From NCBI GenBank assembly GCA_009763385.1, contig CM019822.1, positions 9,952,127 through 10,016,126 of the forward strand: 64,000 nt of DNA. The letters run 5' to 3'. This stretch comes from Coix lacryma-jobi var. lacryma-jobi (taxonomy: Eukaryota; Streptophyta; Magnoliopsida; Poales; Poaceae). A program made the position numbers and the translations under genes. The notes beneath the pieces were generated by a model. That model saw only the letters and a list, made by a program, of their open reading frames with translations, did no database searches and was not told where the DNA came from. Positions 52,600 to 64,000 of this stretch are shown here, piece after piece; position 1 is the first letter of the stretch, and each line of letters begins with the position of its first letter.

Positions 52600-53698
52600 T
52601 GCTGCTGCTGGATGCTTTCCCTTGTCCACCATGCCGCCCAAGCAGGCAACTCCGGCGCACTAGCTCTGCGCCGTCCGGTCCGGCGGGAGACATAGTCGAC
52701 TGGACACCAGCCAGGTTGCTGCTCTTCGTCTCGCGTGTCGGCGTGTGCGTCCTCTGTTCTTCGGAACCCATGGCGGCTAGCTTGCTTCACCATGGCGTCT
52801 ACAAGTCTCTTTACTAGTTCGAGCTTGCAGCCTCTGCGGCTTGTACTGCCCGTAGCCGTAGCCATTTTTTGCTCTCTGCCGAAGCAATTTACTCGCGTGT
52901 AAAGAGTGATTTGTGAGCAGTAAATCCTCTGCTAGCAGTAGTATCGCCAAGTGCTCTGGTCATGACAGATTGAAGGCAGGTATCCATGTGACTCGCCTGA
53001 CGGGGCTGCCTCTGGTCCGGTAGCCTGAATCTACCGCTGGATCGCAGTGGCCGCCGACCGACCGATCCGCCGGCTGGATCGCTGGTTGCGTTGCGTTGTA
53101 ACGTTGCGTGACGTGTGGCCGTGCGGGGCACACACACGCACCGCACACCGGGGTGATGATGCGATTTTTAATCTGAGACTGTTGCGTAGTTATTGTGGCC
53201 ATGGCCTGATGGCCGGGCTTCGTACGGCTCTGATGGCTCGCCATGTGTTTTGTTTAGTGAGGTGTCCCCCTCGTGCCCAGCCGTCCGTATGGGACTGGCC
53301 CGCCGACTGGGTGTGGGGCTCCGCCGGGCTCGTCGCGTGGCGCTTTGGCGGCAGCTGCATGGGCATTGCTCTTGTCGGGCTCGGCTCTGGGATCGCGCTA
53401 GCCGGTAGGGACGAGGACCATGCAGGTTTCAAACTTTATTATGATGCCAAAATAGTACACTGGTCCGCCTCCTATATTATGCTTATACTGTATATATATT
53501 CAAAAACTTTCTAATGCTTTGATGGAAGCGAGAATCTATGATTGCAGATGAGATCTGTCCGTTTTTCTCGTCAGAGAATGAAGTTTGATTGTTGTGTGGG
53601 GACTTGTTTGTCGACCGTGAAAACCGGTCGTTGTAAACTGGAATATTTGCTGGGCTATTTGCATGTCTAGCAGCTAAATTGAATCAGTTAAAGTTCAG
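52600..53698. other. EPFL 3' region and intergenic
   Basis: No second gene is supported. Frames here are short and lack domains. Confidence 0.5.
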
Positions 53699-53703
53699 CT
53701 GAT

Positions 53704-54933
53704 TGTTAGATTTATTATGGGCCAGGCCCAATAATATATTTAATAAATCAATAACTCTATGGTGTAATTATGAGAATTATTGTTTGTACCGGATTGGAAT
53801 TTAAAGGGACGTTGACTCAACTTATATGGTGGGATTTATTCCATCTAATTTGAGAAGTTGTGAAACCGACCAAGGCGTGCCACACGCGCGCGCGCCGCCG
53901 CCGCCGCCGGCGGCCGGGCACGGGCTCGGGCCGTGGCGTGGCGTGGCGAGGCAGGCAGGTGAGCGTGGCGTGTTAATTTTGTTTTAATACGCAATAATCA
54001 CGCCGCACTAACCATGCCTTAATCACGGGAGTTACAACTCTTTATCTCACCATGATGAAGGAAGTTTTAACTCTTTTAATGGCCTGTCTCCTCATCTCCT
54101 GCGCTCTCCCTGCGCCCGTACGGGAATAAAAGGAGCAGCGCCTCCTCCTGTGCGCAAGGCTGAATTCACTTCCTTCTTTCTCTCCAACCCGAACACATTC
54201 CAGAGCTCAGTTCCGCTGCAGGAAAGGCTTTCCCATCTCGTTCATCCGCGCGCACGGAGGAGCGAGAGGGCAGGTGCCTCCGGAGCCAGTGTCGATCGAG
54301 ACCTTGCACGAGGGATCGGCAATTAGGTTTTTGGGGAGCGACTACGCGACTGCCCGAACGATCTTCGCCGCCATTCTTCTTCTTCAGGAGGATCGCCGTC
54401 GTCGTCTTCTTCCCGGCGAAGTTGCTGCTACTGTTCATCTTCTTCCCGGTGATTGGACGTTTGTCTTCTTCCCGGTGATTGGCTGTTCGTCTACTTCCCG
54501 GTGATTGGTCTTCGTCTTCATCTACTGCAATATGACCAAGGAAGTTGGACAAGGATTTGGATCTGCGCTAAGGATGGGCGGGTATGAACTGTTCATCTTC
54601 TCTCTGTTTTTCGTAACTCAGTATTTTGTTCCGTCATGCTATTTCAGTAGCACTGTTGAATATGTTGCAGTAGCTCTGATTCGTAGTTTTAGTAGTTGCT
54701 GCTTATATGTTTCAGTAAGTCTGTTATGTTGTTTCACATGCTTTCGTGCAGTAGATGATATATTATGTTTTATCATCATATATATGATTCACATGTTTGT
54801 TTCACATATGTTCCGTACTGCCATGGTCATATGTGATATTATGAAATCACTTTTATATTATTTCTATTATGTCGTCATCATAATGTTAATTTACGGAATT
54901 AAAATGACATGGAAATTGCCTTTATTTCTAACA
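53704..54933 (+). repeat. Copia 5' LTR (1,230 bp)
   Basis: TGTTAGA...TCTAACA ends. A TATA-like GGAATAAAAGG lies at about 54122-54132. It is nearly the same as the 3' LTR; visible differences cluster in the GC-rich repeat at 53884-53966. Frames inside (128 and 76 codons) are repeated in both LTRs and are not genes. Confidence 0.93.
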
Positions 54934-55035
54934 ATCCAAAAACCTAATTATAGGCATTTTTGTGTCAGTGGTTTTGCTGCCGTGTTAAAACCTGATGCTT
55001 TTGATGGGAAAAACTTCTTGGTATGAAGAGCTAAA

Positions 55036-58000
55036 ATGGAATTGTGGCTAATTGCTATGTCATGCTTTCATGTGATTGAGGGCAAGCCTGCTAACTTGTC
55101 TCCTGAGGATGAGGCTAAGTTTAAGGCTGATGACAACCTCTTTCGAGGAGCAATGATTAGCGCACTTGATGCAAAATTCCAGAAAAGCTACATCATACTT
55201 CCCACAGGTAAAGAGTTATGGGATGCACTTGTTGGAAAATTTGGAGTTATTGATGCTGGTAGCGAGCTGTATCTTATGGACCAACTGTATGACTATAATA
55301 TGGTTGACAACCGATCTGTAGTGGAACAGGCTCATGAGATTCAGGCACTGGCAAAGGAACTTGAACTTTTTCCTTGTCCACTTCCTGACAAGTTTGTGGC
55401 TGGCGGTATTATCGCTAAGCTGCCATCGTCATGGAAGGACTTTGCTACCTCTCTCAAACATAAGAGACAAGAGTTCAATGTGGAAGAGCTCATTGGCACT
55501 CTTGATGTTGAGGAGAGGGCGAGAGCAAAGGACAATGGAAAAGATGTTGAGACCTCTACTGCCAATGTGGTGCAGAAGAGAAACTCCAAATTCCGCAAGT
55601 ACAAAAAGAAGAAAAACCAGAACAAGCAACAGAACATTCCTAAGACCAATCAGACAACACAATTTAAGAAAAAGGACAACAACAACAAGAAGGGAGGATG
55701 CTTTGTCTGTGGTAGTGATGCGCATTGGGCAAGTGAGTGTCCTGATCGCAAATACCACCGGGACAATAAATCAGCAAATGTTGTTACTACTGACAATGGT
55801 GAAGGAACATCTGGGTACGGTAATTCTTTACCATTCGTTCTTTCCGTTTGTAATTCACCTGAGTGGTGGATGGACAGTGGTGCAAATATACATGTGTGTG
55901 CTGATGTATCTCTATTTTCCTCCTACCAAGTCGGGAGGTCTGGCGCCTTGTTGATGGGAAATGGGTCGCGTGCTCATGTTCTTGGTGTTGGTACAGTCAT
56001 TCTGAAGTTTACTTCGGGAAAGACAGTGCCATTGAAGAGCGTGCAGCATGTGCCCTCTATCAAGAAAAATCTTGTTAGTGCTTCCATGTTGTGCCGAGAT
56101 GGCTACAAAGTTATTCTTGAGTCGAATAAATGTGTTCTGTCTAAACATGGTTTGTTTATTGGTAAAGGATATGATTGCGGAGGTTTGTTCCGCTTATCGT
56201 TGCATGATGAGTGTAATAAACTGGTGAATTCTGTTAATATTTCTGATGAGTCAGATTTATGGCATTCACGTTTCTGTCATGCAAGTTTTGGCTGTTTAAT
56301 GCGGTTAGTAAATCTGAATTTAATTCCTAAATTTAATTTAGTCAAAAAGTCTAAGTGCCATGTGTGTGTTGAATCGAAACAACCTCGCAAGCCACACAAG
56401 GTTGCTGAGGCGAGGAACTTGGCACCTCTAGAACTTGTGCATTCCGATCTATGAGAGATGAACGGAATTTTGACTAAAGGCGGTAAAAAATACTTTCTCA
56501 CCTTTATAGATGACTCCACTAGGTTCTGCTATGTGTATCTCTTAAAATCAAAAGATGAAGCGTTTAATTATTTTAAGGCCTATAAAGCTGAAGTTGAGAA
56601 CCAACTTGAGAGGAAAATAAAACGTTTAAGGTCCGATCGAGGTGGAGAATATTTCTCTAATGTGTTCGATGAGTTCTGTGTGGAACATGGGATTGTTCAT
56701 GAGAGGACACCGCCATACTCACCACAATCCAATGGGATTGCTGAAAGGAAAAACCGTACTCTAACAGAGCTTGTGAATGCAATGTTGAGTACAGCGGGAT
56801 TATCCAAGGAATGGTGGGGTGAGGCGATTTTGACAGCATGTCATGTCCTGAACAGAGTTCCAACTAAGAACAAAGAGATCACACCATTCGAGGAATGGGA
56901 AAAGAGAAGATTAAATCTCTCATATTTACGCACTTGGGGTTGTTTGGCTAAGGTGAATGTGCCAATCAACAAGAAGCGTAAACTTGGACCTAAAACAGTT
57001 GATTGTATTTTCCTAGGTTATGCTTTTCACAGCGTTGGGTATAGGTTCTTAATTATTAAATCTGATATTCCTGATGTGTATGTTGATACAATCATGGAAT
57101 CGAGAGACGCAACATTTTTTGAGAATGAATTTCCAATGAAGAATACACCTAGTGAAACAAGTGAAACAAGTCATGAGACTATAATTCCCTATGAACCAGA
57201 ACAAATAGATCATGCTGAGGATACTCATGTGCACATCCCTGAGGAGGATGACACTATAGTTACTCGAAAGAGTAAGAGACAAAGGGTTGCAAAATCTTTT
57301 GGTGATGACTATATAGTGTACCTTGTGGAAGACACACCAACCACTATTAGACAGGCATATTCCTCTCCTGATGCTGACTTGTGGAAGGAAACTGTCAGGA
57401 GTGAGATGGAATCTATTATGTCTAATGGATCTTGGGAGGTCGTTGACCGTCCTTATGGTTGTCAACCTATAGGTTGCAAATGGATATTCAAGAAAAAGCT
57501 TAGGCCTGATGGTACCGTTGAGAGGTACAAGGCAAGGCTTGTGGCCAAAGGATACACCCAAAAGGAGGGTGAAGATTTCTTTGACACCTATTCACCAGTT
57601 GCTCGTTTGACTACAATTCGCACTTTGATTGCCGTGGCAGCCTCATATGGTCTTATCATTCATCAAATGGATGTAAAGACTGCTTTCCTAAATGGAGAGT
57701 TGGATGAGGAGATCTATATGGATCAGCCAGAGGGCTTCATTGCGGATGGTCAAGAGAACAAGGTGTGCAGGTTGTTAAAGTCATTATATGGCCTGAAACA
57801 AGCACCTAAGCAATGGCATGAAAAATTTGATAATACTCTACTAGCTGCTGGCTTTGTTGTGAACGAAGCTGACACATGTGTGTATTATAGGTATGGTGGG
57901 GGTGAGGCTGTTATGTTGTGCCTTTATGTTGATGACATATTGATCTTTGGATCAAACCTCAATGTGATTGAGGAAGTTAAGAAACTTTTGTCAAGTAATT

Positions 58001-58878
58001 TTGATATGAAAGATTTGGGAGAAGCTGATGTTATTCTGAACATCAAGTTAATTAGAGAAGGTGATGGTGGGGTGACTTTGTTGCAGTCCCATTATGTGGA
58101 AAAGGTGTTAAGTCGCTTTGGTTATAGTGACTATAACCCTGCTCCTACACCTTATGATCCTAGTGTGCTATTGCGGAAAAACCGAAGAATAGCAAGGGAT
58201 CAATTGACATACTCCCAGATCATTGGCTCGCTAATGTACCTTGCAAGTGCAACAAGACCTGACATCTCATATGCTGTGAGCAAGCTGAGCAGGTTTGTGT
58301 CCAAACCTGGAGATGATCACTGGCACGCTCTTGAGAGAGTGTTGCGGTACCTGAAAGGTACTATGACTTACGGTATTCACTATACCGGTCACCCAAAAGT
58401 GCTAGAAGGCTATTGTGATGCCAACTGGATTTCTGATGCTGATGAGCTTAGAGCCACAAGTGGATATGTGTTCCTGCTTGGAGGTGGCGCTGTTTCCTGG
58501 AAGTCTTGCAAGCAGACTCTCATTACAAAGTCTACCATGGAAGCAGAACTCACAGCGTTAGACACTGCTGGGGCTGAGGCCGAGTGGCTTCGTGAACTCT
58601 TGTTGGATTTACCGGTGGTTGAAAAACCAATACCGGCTATTTCCATGAACTGTGATAATCAAACTGTGATTGCGAAGGTCAACAGTTCTAGGAGTAACAT
58701 GAAGTCTACTAGACATGTTAAGAGAAGATTGAAATCTGTCAGAAAACTGAAAACCTCCGGAGTTATAACGTTGGATTATGTCCACACGTCGAATAATCTG
58801 GCAGATCAATTCACTAAGGGATTGTCACGAAATGTGATAGAAAATGCATCGAGGGAGATGGGTATGAGACCCATATGA
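55036..58878 (+). CDS. Copia gag-pol polyprotein broken by in-frame TGA
   Basis: One frame runs through the element. TGA codons lie at 55024-55026, just before the Met at 55048, and at 56452-56454. The first sits in the N-terminal Gag block, so Gag probably began further upstream. Domains: Gag; one CCHC knuckle (CFVCGSDAHWASEC, about 55701); protease WMDSGANIHVC (about 55867); integrase zinc block (HSRFCHASFG...CHVC, 56265-56375); the first catalytic Asp in HSD just before the second TGA; then SDRGGEYFS (56633) and NGIAERKNR (about 56730); RT with HQMDVKTAFLNGELDEE (57660) and YVDD (57927); RNase H with GYCDANWISD (58409). Stop at 58876-58878. The second TGA falls between catalytic residues of integrase. 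Confidence 0.93.
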
Positions 58879-59415
58879 AAATCTACTATAGTGGTAACCT
58901 GCTCTATGTGATCGGAGATCCCGTGAAGTAGAGTGGTGAAACAAGCTATGAGTAGGTTGAGAGGAAAGTTCCCTTTTGAACCTATCTCTGATGCATAACT
59001 TTCCTTCTGTAAGGCAGGTTGGTATTTACCTTAATGTATTCCGAGAGTCTTTTAAAGATGAGATGTTGTCCTACAGAACATCTTATGAGGAATACACCTA
59101 TATGAGTCAGACTGCTAGTCACAGTCTATGGGATTTGGGCGGTCCCTAAATACTCATGAAAGGCACTGAAGTGTGACTTATATGCTTCAAACAGCGGGGA
59201 TGTCTGTTGCAGCCTAGTACCAGCAAAGGACTTGAGTGAATCTCACCTCACGCAAAACTGTCAATTCAAGGCATAGTCCATTGTTCAGTTGTGACTGAGT
59301 GAAACTCTTGCTCTAGATGGATGTACAACTTAACAGTCTCCATCGAAACACTGGTATATCAAAGAATTGAGATTCTGGAATTTCACAGTTGTTAACCCTA
59401 GAGTTTGGTGGGGAT
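58879..59415 (+). other. Copia 3' untranslated region
   Basis: Between the pol stop and the 3' LTR, with no further coding region. It ends in a purine-rich tract GTTTGGTGGGGAT next to the LTR, the likely plus-strand primer. Confidence 0.75.
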
Positions 59416-60672
59416 TGTTAGATTTATTATGGGCCAGGCCCAATAATATATTTAATAAATCAATAACTCTATGGTGTAATTATGAGAATTATTGTTTGTA
59501 CCGGATTGGAATTTAAAGGGACGTTGACTCAACTTATATGGTGGGATTTATTCCATCTAATTTGAGAAGTTGTGAAACCGACCAAGGCGTGCCACACGCG
59601 CGCGCGCCGCCGCCGCCGTCGGCGGCCGGGCCGGGCACGGGCTCGGGCCGTGGCGTGGCGTGGCGTGGCGAGGCGAGGCAGGCAGGCAGGCAGGCAGGTG
59701 AGCGTGGCGTGTTAATTTTGTTTTAATACGCAATAATCACGCCGCACTAACCATGCCTTAATCACGGGAGTTACAACTCTTTATCTCACCATGATGAAGG
59801 AAGTTTTAACTCTTTTAATGGCCTGTCTCCTCATCTCCTGCGCTCTCCCTGCGCCCGTACGGGAATAAAAGGAGCAGCGCCTCCTCCTGTGCGCAAGGCT
59901 GAATTCACTTCCTTCTTTCTCTCCAACCCGAACACATTCCAGAGCTCAGTTCCGCTGCAGGAAAGGCTTTCCCATCTCGTTCATCCGCGCGCACGGAGGA
60001 GCGAGAGGGCAGGTGCCTCCGGAGCCAGTGTCGATCGAGACCTTGCACGAGGGATCGGCAATTAGGTTTTTGGGGAGCGACTACGCGACTGCCCGAACGA
60101 TCTTCGCCGCCATTCTTCTTCTTCAGGAGGATCGCCGTCGTCGTCTTCTTCCCGGCGAAGTTGCTGCTACTGTTCATCTTCTTCCCGGTGATTGGACGTT
60201 TGTCTTCTTCCCGGTGATTGGCTGTTCGTCTACTTCCCGGTGATTGGTCTTCGTCTTCATCTACTGCAATATGACCAAGGAAGTTGGACAAGGATTTGGA
60301 TCTGCGCTAAGGATGGGCGGGTATGAACTGTTCATCTTCTCTCTGTTTTTCGTAACTCAGTATTTTGTTCCGTCATGCTATTTCAGTAGCACTGTTGAAT
60401 ATGTTGCAGTAGCTCTGATTCGTAGTTTTAGTAGTTGCTGCTTATATGTTTCAGTAAGTCTGTTATGTTGTTTCACATGCTTTCGTGCAGTAGATGATAT
60501 ATTATGTTTTATCATCATATATATGATTCACATGTTTGTTTCACATATGTTCCGTACTGCCATGGTCATATGTGATATTATGAAATCACTTTTATATTAT
60601 TTCTATTATGTCGTCATCATAATGTTAATTTACGGAATTAAAATGACATGGAAATTGCCTTTATTTCTAACA
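59416..60672 (+). repeat. Copia 3' LTR (1,257 bp)
   Basis: Same ends as the 5' LTR. It is 27 bp longer, mostly from extra GTGGC/GGCA repeat units at about 59648-59700. Confidence 0.93.
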
Positions 60673-60677
60673 CTGGT

Positions 60678-62109
60678 GCATCCAAACAAACCCTAACTAG
60701 TGTGGTTTTAGGTGTTTGTAAGATTAACTAAAGTTTAAACAACTCTTTAAACCTTTCGATCGAAGCCACGAGACTTTAGATCATGGATCCAAATGGAGTC
60801 TTAGCTAGACCATGGAATCCAAACCGGTCATAGACCATGGGATCTAGTCTTATAGAGCGTATAGGATATCAAACCTTAAAATTTTCGATAGGTAAGGCCT
60901 CTATTGGGCTGATTTTAGACAGGCTTCTGTCATAGTGCTGGGAATGTGCGGCAAGAGACCTTCAATTTTTGCAGTAGCTGCTAGACCGGTACGTAAGAGA
61001 CCTTCAATAAACGGGCTTGTGTCATTGCTCTTGAAGATTAGATTTTCCCCGGCACCAGTCTGTTTTGATTTATGCCTCCGCCACCACGGCCCAGGGCTTG
61101 TTTCTCTCCCTTTTTTGAATCTGTTTTTACAAAGAATCTTAGTAGCACCGTACTTAAGGTTCTAGATTCAACTCCATATGAAAGTAAATATGTCAAGATT
61201 TAACGCACTTTTCTATAAATTCGGTTCAATTTGAAAAATAATTTAAGACAACTCTAGAAAAGAAGGCTGGTAGTATATATAATGGATTTTCAGTTACCCC
61301 AAATTAATGAAACTAGTCACTACTCCGTACAATTTGGGAGGGCCACCGGCCACCTTTTAAGGTGTTGTTTAGTTTTGGAAAATATTTGGGAAATGCACTG
61401 TAGTACTTTCGTTGTTATTTGAGAAACTTTATCTAAATATGGACTAATGGACTAACTAGGCTCAAAAGATTCGTCTCGACATACAAATATACTAAAAGTA
61501 CAATTAGTTATTTTTTATCTACATTTAATGTTCAATGCATACAGCTAAAGATTAATGTGACGGAGAATCTAGAAATATTTGTGCAAAGTTAGGGAAACTA
61601 AACAAGGCCCAAATCATCCTTGACCTGAGAAACGAGGAGCCCATTGGGCCGCAAAACCGAATAGACGTTTTTTTGACAACAAAGCTGAATAGACGTTATC
61701 TGTAGGCGCAAGCGCAATTCAGGTAGGCGGGAAGCGATCATAGCCTCTGGAATGTGGATCAATTATCAAGCATACGGGCGGCTAGCGTCTACCGTCAAAC
61801 ATTGCCCCATCGGTATTACTACGCATGAACATCAAAGAAGCTCTCGTCATTGTGCAATTTCTAGATCAATGAAAGTTTCTGGTTTTTTTTTGTCTTGAAA
61901 TACGACATTGCATTTAAGACCGAGAAAAAACAGGTCTTACAACGACGCACCATGGAAGGTGCACCAAACAGGGCAACAGGAAGCAAGAAAGTTTCTAGCT
62001 TGTTGTGCAAATATGTAATCTGCTTGTAGATCATAACCAAACCGGAAATTGAGTTCCATGCATGCATGTTTCTTATCCAGATTTGGTAGACTATTATGAT
62101 TACTTATTA
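60678..62109. other. Intergenic region with MITE and possible LINE tail
   Basis: Holds the MITE at 61361-61609. About 61875-62050 has a T-rich start and a body whose minus strand resembles plant LINE 3' tails (CTTAAATGCAATGTCGTATT before a short A-run); this assignment is weak. Nothing else is supported. Confidence 0.4.
61361..61609. mobile_element. GGCCTTGTTTAG-type MITE (about 249 bp)
   Basis: The left end GGTGTTGTTTAGTTTT and the right end GAAACTAAACAAGGCC are imperfect inverted repeats. The interior matches, in reverse, the MITE at 48998-49215 (for example TCTAGAAATATTTGTG and AGATTCGTCTCGACAT). Confidence 0.7.
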
Positions 62110-64000
62110 CACTACAAGGACTGTTGCTTTACATGATGATTCATTTCGTCACGTATAGAAAAAATACATCACGTACAACTTGTTATGACGATAAAAAACT
62201 GTTACGTATCTCACGTCATACATTTCCTGGACCGACTGAACCCGTCATACATTGCCATTTTATTTCGCCATGGACTATATGGTCAGCAACAATAGCCAAA
62301 GCCTACGGTGACGAACTAAACCGTCCTGGAGCTCAGCGCCACATCAACAATTGTCACGTCATTTGGTGACATCACAGCTGCCTTGCCATGTCATCACTAG
62401 GCCTATGCCAACCCATTTTAGAGGAGGCCCATTACTTCTTCAGCCCACTAATTCAGCTCATGTTCTCTGTAGTTTTTTTTCCAATTAGGCCTGAAGCCCA
62501 TTAAATGTTCACTGTCTATTTTTTTCAATTAGGCCCACACTAATGGGCTAGCTCAAGTACAACAAAAATTTGGCTCATTATTTAAATTTAAAATTTCACC
62601 AGAAATAGTTCAATTTAAATTTGAATCAACATATTTAAATTTAAATTTAAATCAACATATTTAAATCTAAATTGACAAATATTTAAATTCAAATTTAAAT
62701 TCGAATTTAAAATGAACATCATTGACATTCAAATTTGAATTGGTCATATTCAAATCATCACAGGTTGTCACAGGTGCCACAAATCCATTACACATGATAG
62801 AGTTGACGTGTACAGCAGTTTGCCACATCTATTACACAGCATCGTTTGCATCAGTTCAAACAAACAACATAGTTGTTGTACACACATAGCTGCCACGACA
62901 CACAGGACATCAACAGTACACATCACAGACCATAGCTGCACTAGAAGTTCACAATGCATGCAATGAAGCATTTCGCATAAGAACATTGCATTAGTTCACC
63001 ACTACAGGAACCTTGGAAGTCAATCAACGACAGAACACTTGCCAAAATGTTTTGAACATCAAAAGACATCCACCAGAATGTGTGCAGCAGCTGTAGCTTA
63101 ACCCAAACATGCCAAAAGATCACTTATATCAGCCACCATTCATTCAAAAAAAAGACACCAAAAATTTGCAGCCCATGCAATGCATCATGGAGTTCAGGGA
63201 CGAAGCTAGAGGAAAATTAGAAGGTAAGACATCAATAAAAAATAGCAATAAAGAAACTTTTTTAGACAATTAAGAGAATGGAGCGAGCAAGCAGATTTAT
63301 AACTAACCTTACAATGAAGCTAACTTGCTTTAATCTTGCTTGGTAAACTATATAAATGATAAGCTAACTTGGTAAAAAAAAAGGGGGCTATAACTACTCT
63401 TGATACGAAAAGCAGATTGATAAGTAGAATGAAGCGAGCAAGCCTACAATTCAAACTAGTGAAACGAAAAACTCAATTAACAACTTTCAATCTTATAGCT
63501 TTCTTTCTAACTTCTCGCTAAGAAAGAGAGTAATTAAGCTACGTAAACGAGGAAGCAAAGACAGTACAAAAAGCTACTCTCGAAACTACATAGCCAGCTT
63601 CTACTACTTTTATATCTGATTTGTGGGTTTAATTCTTATTTCCTTTAACCTTCTAGCTGGTATAGCTGACTTTAAATCTAAATTCTATGTTGCTATATAG
63701 TACAGAAACGAGAACTCAAGCAAGTAAAACGACAAGCTAACTTTTTTATAAGTGATTTACTTAAACGCTAGATACAATTACTAAAACTATGGACACGATA
63801 AATGCAAAGCGAGAAGCTGATAGCTAACCTTACTGCTTTAAAATTCAAATTTGTGTTTTTTAATCTGATAATTGCACCGCACGCACCTTGCAAAAAGTAG
63901 ACACTAAAACTGAACTTACAGCATAGTGATTTGCTTTCTAAAACTGAGTTAACCGCGACTCCATTGTTGCACACCACATAAATGAAATATTAGCTTATGG
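62110..64000. mobile_element. Possible CACTA-type element end, running off the right edge
   Basis: CACTACAAGGACTG at 62110 looks like a CACTA terminus. The next ~280 bp hold many TGACG/CGTCA-type words in both orientations, as in subterminal arrays of grass CACTA elements. Then comes an AT-rich block of AATTTAAATT words (62575-62750), followed by non-coding sequence. No transposase is visible and the other end is outside the window, so this is tentative. Confidence 0.4.

Larger units (their letters stand above)
53704..60672 (+). mobile_element. Ty1/Copia LTR retrotransposon, complete (6,969 bp)
   Basis: LTRs at 53704-54933 and 59416-60672 flank a Copia-order gag-pol region. The flanking 5-mers CTGAT (53699-53703) and CTGGT (60673-60677) are target duplications with one later change. 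A purine-rich tract (GGTGGGGAT) ends at the 3' LTR. No standard tRNA-iMet primer site follows the 5' LTR (sequence ATCCAAAAACC), so the primer is unclear. Two in-frame TGA codons make this copy unable to code the full polyprotein. Confidence 0.93.

Noticed and set aside
54166..54552. 128-codon minus-strand frame, repeated exactly at 59905-60291
   Set aside because: It lies within the Copia LTRs, so duplication comes from the LTR and does not indicate selection.
54934..54960. Search for a tRNA-iMet primer site after the second Copia 5' LTR
   Set aside because: The sequence does not contain TGGTATCAGAGC or a close variant, so no primer site was annotated.

Overview
The window looks like a nuclear chromosome segment of a grass (Poaceae), probably a panicoid. 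Short, very GC-rich genes sit in AT-rich intergenic DNA. The mobile elements are typical of grasses: Copia and Athila-like Gypsy LTR retrotransposons, a CACTA (En/Spm) transposon with TTTAGTCCCGG subterminal repeats, and many Stowaway, Tourist/PIF and hAT-type MITEs. The genus cannot be fixed from sequence alone.

Layout. 1-5750: 5' part of a minus-strand Copia element, with an LTR at 5277-5750, a tRNA-iMet primer site, a long leader, and a gag-pol frame that stays open to the left edge. 5751-18244: three tandem plus-strand EXORDIUM-like (EXL/PHI-1) genes at 6968, 10773 and 17314, each with its own TATA box. They are separated by MITEs, a LINE scrap and simple repeats. The third carries a 1-nt frameshift in a G run. 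19517-47574: one nested CACTA transposon of 28,058 bp with a 3-bp TAA duplication at both ends. It encodes a damaged TNP2 transposase, a GRF zinc-finger/membrane-anchor gene, and a damaged Ptta/En/Spm-type protein ending in a Ulp1 (C48)-like domain. Two retrotransposons have inserted into it. One is an 8.8-kb Athila-like Gypsy element (20954-29757, LTRs indistinguishable by eye, TSD CACGA). The other is a 7.1-kb gag-only LTR element (33118-40224, TSD CGGGG) that landed in a telomere-like repeat tract. Without these guests the CACTA element is about 12.1 kb. 47575-51550: a dense MITE nest and a hAT-type element. 51844-52597: an EPFL secreted-peptide gene with one intron. 53704-60672: a complete plus-strand Copia element with two in-frame TGA codons. 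60673-64000: intergenic DNA with a MITE, a possible LINE tail and what looks like one end of another CACTA-type element running off the right edge.

Host genes. The EXL genes encode apoplastic proteins of the EXORDIUM family, linked to brassinosteroid- and sugar-responsive growth. The EPFL gene encodes a cysteine-rich peptide ligand of the kind read by ERECTA-family receptors. All four encode secreted proteins. I see no sign that they form a functional cluster beyond tandem duplication of EXL.

Most unusual signals. (1) A second, LTR-like promoter inside the Gypsy element: an inverted pair of GC-rich motifs with the same 21-bp spacing and about the same distance to a TATA box as in the LTR, followed by a 31-codon ORF with a basic stretch. 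(2) A 20-bp perfect palindrome repeated many times through the gag-only element. (3) Insertion of that element into an interstitial telomere-like tract inside a CACTA transposon.
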